Shown piece after piece: positions 60,363-64,000 of a DNA stretch of 64,000 bases. How positions within the stretch are numbered: the stretch's first letter is position 1; each line of letters starts with the position of its first letter. Location: the NCBI RefSeq assembly GCF_014205225.1, contig NZ_JACHNB010000001.1, positions 1 through 64,000 on the forward strand, given 5' to 3'. The position numbers were made by a program, and so were the translations under genes. The notes beneath the pieces were generated by a model that saw only the letters and a program-made list of their open reading frames with translations, was not told the DNA's origin and ran no database searches. The DNA is from Actinoplanes octamycinicus (GTDB lineage: Bacteria; Actinomycetota; Actinomycetes; Mycobacteriales; Micromonosporaceae).

Positions 60363-61247
60363 ATGACCGAGCACGCGCAATCCCGGATCTGGTCCGGCAT
60401 CGACATCCCGAAAACCCTGGCCGGCACGCTCGCGGCGGTCTCCGCCGCGGTGGTCGGGTCGTTCCTCGGGGTGGCCGGCACGCTGATCGGCGCGGCACTG
60501 GTCAGTCTGATCAGCTCGATCAGCACCGAGATCTACCACCGCTATCTGGAGCGCGGCACCAAGAAGCTGCAGGCCGCCTTCGTGACCGCCCCGGCCGCCG
60601 TGGGGACGCCGGAGGTGGCCGCGGCCCCGCAGTCCCCGGCGGCCCCGCTGCCGGTGTCCTCCGCCGGCACGCCGGGATCCCCCGAGACGCCCCGCTTCGC
60701 CGCGGCTTCCGCCGGCCTTCCCGGCACCTCCGCCCTCAGCCTTTCCGGCAGCTCGCCGACCGGCCTTCCGGCCACCTCCGGCACCCTTTCCCCGGGGCCG
60801 ACGCGGCGGATCCGGTGGAAGCGGATCTGGCTGGTGGCCGGCGCGCTCTTCGTGCTGGCGCTGGGCACGCTCACCGTGGCCGAGCTGCTGGCCGGCCGGT
60901 CCGCGGCGGATGTCACCGGCGGGCGGGACGGCAGCGCCCCGACCGTGTTCCACTGGACCGGCAACGACTCCGGCGACGATCAGAAGCAGGCCCCGGCCGG
61001 CACGCCGAGCGACTCCGAGCAGTCGCCGGCCCCGCAGCCCACCGAGACCGGGGAGAGCACGGGCACGACCCCGGCCGACCCGGAGACCGGCGCCACCGAG
61101 CCGGCCCCGCAGCAGACGACCGGGGCTCCGACCGAGCCGGCGCCGACCGGCGGCAGCGAGGAGGGCCCGGACCAGGGCACCGATCAGGGCACGCAGCCGG
61201 ACGCCGGGACGGAGCAGCAGGGCGCCGCCGAGCAACCGCAGCAGTAG
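60363..61247 (+). CDS. Membrane protein with Pro/Ala-rich linker and acidic disordered tail
   Basis: 294 residues. A first hydrophobic segment (about 20-54, LAAVSAAVVGSFLGVAGTLI) is followed by a cytoplasmic Pro/Ala/Ser-rich linker, a second helix (about 156-176, WLVAGALFVLALGTLTVAEL), and an outer or luminal tail of about 110 residues rich in Pro, Glu, Gln, Thr and Gly, ending DAGTEQQGAAEQPQQ. No catalytic motif. It resembles actinobacterial proteins with extracytoplasmic low-complexity tails, but no family name is assigned. It starts 10 bp after the MFS gene. Confidence 0.75.
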   Translation: MTEHAQSRIWSGIDIPKTLAGTLAAVSAAVVGSFLGVAGTLIGAALVSLISSISTEIYHRYLERGTKKLQAAFVTAPAAVGTPEVAAAPQSPAAPLPVSSAGTPGSPETPRFAAASAGLPGTSALSLSGSSPTGLPATSGTLSPGPTRRIRWKRIWLVAGALFVLALGTLTVAELLAGRSAADVTGGRDGSAPTVFHWTGNDSGDDQKQAPAGTPSDSEQSPAPQPTETGESTGTTPADPETGATEPAPQQTTGAPTEPAPTGGSEEGPDQGTDQGTQPDAGTEQQGAAEQPQQ

Positions 61248-61260
61248 GAGGGAGACCCCG

Positions 61261-61764
61261 ATGGACGCGCAAGGTGTGCTGACCGAGGCGTACGGTCGCC
61301 TGCCCGATCTGGTCGCTACCGCGATCGACGGCCTGACCCCGGAGCAGCTCCGCTGGACCCCGCAGCCGGGCGCCAACTCGATCGGCTGGCTGGTCTGGCA
61401 CCTCACCCGGGTGCAGGACCACCACCTGGCCGAGCTGCTCGACACCGAGCAGGTCTACCTCACCGGTGACTGGGCCGCCCGGTTCGGCCGCAAGCCGGAC
61501 CCGTCGGACACCGGTTACGGGCACACCGCCGCCGACGTGGCCGCGGTCGTCCCGGAGAGCGCCCAGGCGCTGACCGATTACTACCAGGCGGTCCACGACC
61601 GTACCGTCGACTATCTCGCCACCTTGACCGACGCGGACCTGGACCGCGTCGTCGACCGTCGGTGGGACCCGCCGGTGACCCTCGGCGTCCGCCTGGTCAG
61701 CGTCTACGACGACGACGCCCAGCACGCCGGCCAGGCCGCCTACCTCCGCGGCCTGCTGCCCTAG
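61261..61764 (+). CDS. DinB-family protein (DUF664-like)
   Basis: 167-residue four-helix-bundle protein. Putative metal-ligand histidines occur in WLVWHLTRVQDHH (about 44-52) and in DDDAQHAGQAAYLRG near the C-terminus, the three-His pattern of DinB/MST-like enzymes. Family members in actinobacteria include mycothiol-dependent transferases; the substrate here is unknown. The ATG at 61261 follows GGAGGG, 13 bp after the upstream stop. Confidence 0.9.
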   Translation: MDAQGVLTEAYGRLPDLVATAIDGLTPEQLRWTPQPGANSIGWLVWHLTRVQDHHLAELLDTEQVYLTGDWAARFGRKPDPSDTGYGHTAADVAAVVPESAQALTDYYQAVHDRTVDYLATLTDADLDRVVDRRWDPPVTLGVRLVSVYDDDAQHAGQAAYLRGLLP

Positions 61765-61870
61765 GTTCCGTCCCAGGGGATCGACGACGTTCCGTCCCAG
61801 GGATCGACGACCGTGACATCCGGTGGACCGGGCCCGTGACATCCGGCGGCCCGGGCCGGTGACAGGTGTC
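61765..61870. repeat. Short tandem duplications in the 3' region of the DinB gene
   Basis: GTTCCGTCCCAGGGGATCGA... at 61765-61788 is duplicated at 61789-61811 with one base lost. Then CGTGACATCCGGTGGACCGG (61812-61834) is duplicated at 61835-61857 with two changes, and a third partial GTGACA follows. Two different 23-24-bp units duplicated back to back, in noncoding DNA before the methyltransferase gene. Confidence 0.85.
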
Positions 61871-61925
61871 AGCGGTCCGCCGGCCGCACCGGCACTACCG
61901 TCGGCTGTGGAGCTGAGGGGGAGCG

Positions 61926-62792
61926 ATGCCGGAGTATCGGGCGAGTCAGACCGCGGTGCTGGTCTGCCAGGGGCGGGCCGCGGCGCACGGGCGGCTGGCC
62001 CCGGGGCGGTTCGCCGATCCGACCGCGATGGCGCTGCTGCGCGCCAACGAGCGGGCGCTGGTCGAGCTGGTGCGCGCGGAGCGGCAGCCGGCCGACTGGA
62101 ACGAGCGGGTCGGCTTCGAGATGGTGACCCGCTGCGCCGAGATGATGGTGCCGCGGACCGTGGCCATCGACGAGGCGATCCGGGAGCGTCCGGCCACCCA
62201 GGTGGTGATCCTCGGGGCCGGGCTGGACGGGCGGGCCTGGCGGCTGCCGGAGCTGGCCGACGTCCCGGTCTTCGAGGTCGACCAGCCCGCTTCCCAGCAG
62301 GACAAACGGGACCGGGTGGCGGCGCTGGACGGCAAGCCGCCGGTGTTCGTGCCGGTCGACTTCGGCCGGGACCGGCTCGGCGACGCGCTCGCCGCGGCCG
62401 GGCATCGGGCCGCCGAGCCGACCACCTGGGTGTGGGAGGGCGTGGTGCCCTACCTGACCCGGGCCGAGGTGGCGGCCACGGTCCAGGCGGTCGCCTCGCT
62501 CTCCGCCGCGGGCAGCCGGTTGATCGTCAACTATCAGGCCCGCTCGGCGAAGGCCCGGCTCGGCCGCCTCGTCGTGCAGGGCATGGCCAGGCTCGCCGGC
62601 CGCGCCAACCCGTGGGCCGCCGAGCCGTGGCGCTCGACCTGGCCGCCGGCCGCCATGGCCCGGCTGCTGAGCCGTCACGGCTTCACCGTCCGCCGCGACG
62701 ACCATCTGCGCACCCTGGCCACCGGCATGCTGGACGGGCGCTCGGACACCGTCTCGTTCCGCTCCGGCCGGGTCGCCGTCGCCGACATCTGA
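61926..62792 (+). CDS. SAM-dependent methyltransferase (leucine-carboxyl-methyltransferase-like)
   Basis: 288 residues. The LCM/PPM-type layout is visible: RASQTAVLVCQGRAAAHGRL at the N-terminus, QVVILGAGLDGRAWRLPEL as motif I, VFEVDQPASQQDKRDRV as the acidic motif, and VVPYLTRAEVAATVQAVASL. Actinobacteria have many such enzymes that O-methylate carboxyls of small molecules. It starts at ATG 61926 with a GAGGGGGAG ribosome binding site and is convergent with the SRPBCC gene. Confidence 0.9.
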   Translation: MPEYRASQTAVLVCQGRAAAHGRLAPGRFADPTAMALLRANERALVELVRAERQPADWNERVGFEMVTRCAEMMVPRTVAIDEAIRERPATQVVILGAGLDGRAWRLPELADVPVFEVDQPASQQDKRDRVAALDGKPPVFVPVDFGRDRLGDALAAAGHRAAEPTTWVWEGVVPYLTRAEVAATVQAVASLSAAGSRLIVNYQARSAKARLGRLVVQGMARLAGRANPWAAEPWRSTWPPAAMARLLSRHGFTVRRDDHLRTLATGMLDGRSDTVSFRSGRVAVADI

Positions 62793-62826
62793 CCGCGCCC
62801 AGGCAGGACCGGTCCGGCCGGGAAGA

Positions 62827-63231
62827 TCAGGCGGCGGCTTCCAGGACCGCTTTCAGCTCCAGGATGCCGCGTTCCACGCGGGCCCGGACCGCGGGCGCCA
62901 GGGCGTCCGGGAGGAGATCGGTCGTCCAGACGATTCGGGTACGCCCGTCGCCCTCCACCACCTGGAACGCCGCATGATGGTAGGTCAGCGGCAGCGCCTG
63001 CCCGTCGATCACCGAGTACGCCAGCCGGCGCAGCTCGTGGTCGACGGCGACGATCCGTTCCCGGATCCGGGCGCCGCCCGGCATGGTCAGGGTGCGCAGG
63101 TCGCCGTCGATCTCGGCGGCCACCACCCGCCCGGGCAGCAGCCGCTCGTGCACCGCGCCGACGTCGGCGATCGCCTCCCACGCGCGCTCCGCCGTGACGT
63201 CGACGAACGCCTCCACACGAACCGTGGCCAC
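62827..63231 (-). CDS. SRPBCC-family (START/PYR-like) ligand-binding protein
   Basis: 134 residues starting at GTG 63231. A helix-grip fold is suggested by VRVEAFVDVTAERAWEAIAD, the middle strands AEIDGDLRTLTMPGGARIRE and DGRTRIVWTTDLLPDALAP, and a long C-terminal helix. Such proteins bind hydrophobic ligands or act as polyketide cyclases; there is no polyketide gene here. It is 32 bp downstream of the partial SCO0854-like gene, likely in the same operon. Confidence 0.85.
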   Translation of the reverse strand: MATVRVEAFVDVTAERAWEAIADVGAVHERLLPGRVVAAEIDGDLRTLTMPGGARIRERIVAVDHELRRLAYSVIDGQALPLTYHHAAFQVVEGDGRTRIVWTTDLLPDALAPAVRARVERGILELKAVLEAAA

Positions 63232-63263
63232 TCTCGGATCCCTGCCTTTCCTCGTCGATCTCG

Positions 63264-64000
63264 TCACTCGGGGGTCAGGGCGCCGAGCAGCCCGGCCGCG
63301 TCCGCCGCCTGCCACGGCTCGTCCGGCTGGCCGGTCACGGTCAGCGCCACCGAACCCTGCGCCACCCGGCCCGGAACGTAACCGCCGAGCGTGTCCGCGT
63401 CGGTGACGGCGGCCAGCACGGTCCGCCCGGCCGCGTCCGGCGGCGCGCTGTCCCGCGGCGCGCCGGCCAGCGCCCGGATCGCCTCCGCGGTGACCTCGGC
63501 GTCCGGCGGCAGCGTGGCGTAACCACCGTCCGGGAAGGCCAGCACCACCCGGCCGGCCCGGCCGGCGGCGTGCCAGGCGGCCAGGTCGAGCAGGGTCGGC
63601 CGGGGGCGGGCGGTGAAGTACTCCCACTGGTCGGCGGCGGCGCGGGCCAGCTGCCCGCCGTGCCCACCGGCGTCGTGGAAGGCGCCCCGGGAAGCGAGGC
63701 TGTGCTCGGTCCAGAGCAGCCGCCGCTCCTCGACGTCGATCACCATCGGCATCAGCGCCTTGGCGTTGCCCCGCAGGTCGAACCGCTGCACGACGCGCGC
63801 GGCGTCGAAGTGCCGGGCGCCGCCCGCCCAGGGCAGCGCGAACCCGGCGAACGCCTCGCTGAGCAGCTCGAACGGCACGTCGTTGTAGCTGAACACGACC
63901 GGCGCCAGGTAGCGGACGCCGAGCTCGCGGAGCGCGGGCAGGTAGAGCTCCAGATACTCGGTGGCGCCGGCCGGCGGCGGGGCCGAGGTGAAGTCCCCGG
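63264..64000 (-). CDS. C-terminal part of an MXAN_6230/SCO0854-like protein (cut by the window edge)
   Basis: At least 245 residues; the reading frame remains open to the edge, so the 5' end is missing. Its first visible residues include DFTSAPPPAGATEYLELYLP, then FSYNDVPFELLSEAFAGFAL and DVEERRLLWTEHSLASRGAF, which match the C-terminal region of the actinobacterial/myxobacterial SCO0854-like family (a large protein that elsewhere carries a RING-like part). The match is from memory of the pattern. An internal GTG at 63896 is not needed as a start. Confidence 0.6.
   Translation of the reverse strand, partial: GDFTSAPPPAGATEYLELYLPALRELGVRYLAPVVFSYNDVPFELLSEAFAGFALPWAGGARHFDAARVVQRFDLRGNAKALMPMVIDVEERRLLWTEHSLASRGAFHDAGGHGGQLARAAADQWEYFTARPRPTLLDLAAWHAAGRAGRVVLAFPDGGYATLPPDAEVTAEAIRALAGAPRDSAPPDAAGRTVLAAVTDADTLGGYVPGRVAQGSVALTVTGQPDEPWQAADAAGLLGALTPE

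Overview
The window is 64 kb of very GC-rich DNA with strong third-position G/C bias, many GTG/TTG starts, ATGA/GTGA/TTGA start-stop overlaps, and actinomycete families throughout: MsiK-type sugar importers without their own ATPase, a TioE-type regulator, SCO0854-like proteins and TTGTCCACA-type boxes. It is best explained as a chromosomal segment of an Actinoplanes-like member of the Micromonosporaceae. That assignment is inferred from gene content and style, not from a marker gene. I saw no rRNA, tRNA, insertion sequence, prophage or CRISPR array.

Layout. 0-4.0 kb: purine-rich degenerate repeats, then a minus-strand operon of a membrane protein, an ABA4-like protein, a histidine kinase with a serine-rich insertion in its ATP lid, and a LuxR-type response regulator. 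4.1-7.1 kb: an unrecognised protein, a MobA-like nucleotidyltransferase and an XdhC-like protein. 7.1-11.1 kb: HAD phosphatase, GlxA-type regulator, isochorismatase-like hydrolase, DUF6194, TioE-like regulator and PRC-barrel protein. 11.8-13.5 kb: an overlapping KDG kinase/KDPG aldolase pair. 14.4-16.6 kb: a GntR-TetR fusion regulator divergent from an FAD monooxygenase, with palindromic sites between. 16.5-20.9 kb: secreted PGRP-type amidase, a tiny membrane protein and a GH13 alpha-glucosidase. 21-25.8 kb: two glycosyltransferases, a predicted alpha/alpha-barrel protein and a GH130 enzyme, the last three translationally coupled. 25.8-30.2 kb: methyltransferase, a membrane protein built of 19-residue repeats, a Gfo/Idh oxidoreductase, a 37-bp minisatellite and a helix-hairpin-helix membrane protein.

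30.3-43.3 kb is a saccharide-utilisation locus: LacI regulator with its own terminator, lipoprotein binding protein, two permeases, GH13 alpha-glucosidase and two large secreted GH87-type alpha-1,3-glucanases. The inferred logic is extracellular cleavage of alpha-1,3-glucan, import of oligosaccharides, intracellular hydrolysis, and LacI control through an 18-bp palindrome. 43.6-47.8 kb: a minimal soluble chemoreceptor tip, a YchJ protein and a coupled kynurenine operon (tryptophan dioxygenase, kynureninase, amidohydrolase). 47.8-51.6 kb: 78-bp tandem repeats and a REP-like hairpin, a SulP transporter fused to carbonic anhydrase, and a sugar-nucleotide epimerase.

51.7-57.9 kb holds the most interesting unit: a GCS2/YbdK ligase fused to a circularly permuted ATP-grasp, an AsnO-like amidotransferase and an S9 peptidase. 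This ligase/amidotransferase/peptidase trio resembles the N-acetylglutaminylglutamine-amide (NAGGN) osmolyte system but uses different ligase and peptidase families. 58-64 kb: a Clp-N domain protein with an RHH-like N-terminus, an MFS transporter, a membrane protein with a disordered tail, a DinB protein, a methyltransferase, an SRPBCC protein and the 3' part of an SCO0854-like gene cut by the window end.

Noncoding DNA is unusually repeat-rich: a REP-like palindromic family (six copies seen), a dispersed 42-bp repeat next to TTGTCCACA boxes (two copies), 37-bp and 78-bp tandem arrays, and several short direct repeats.
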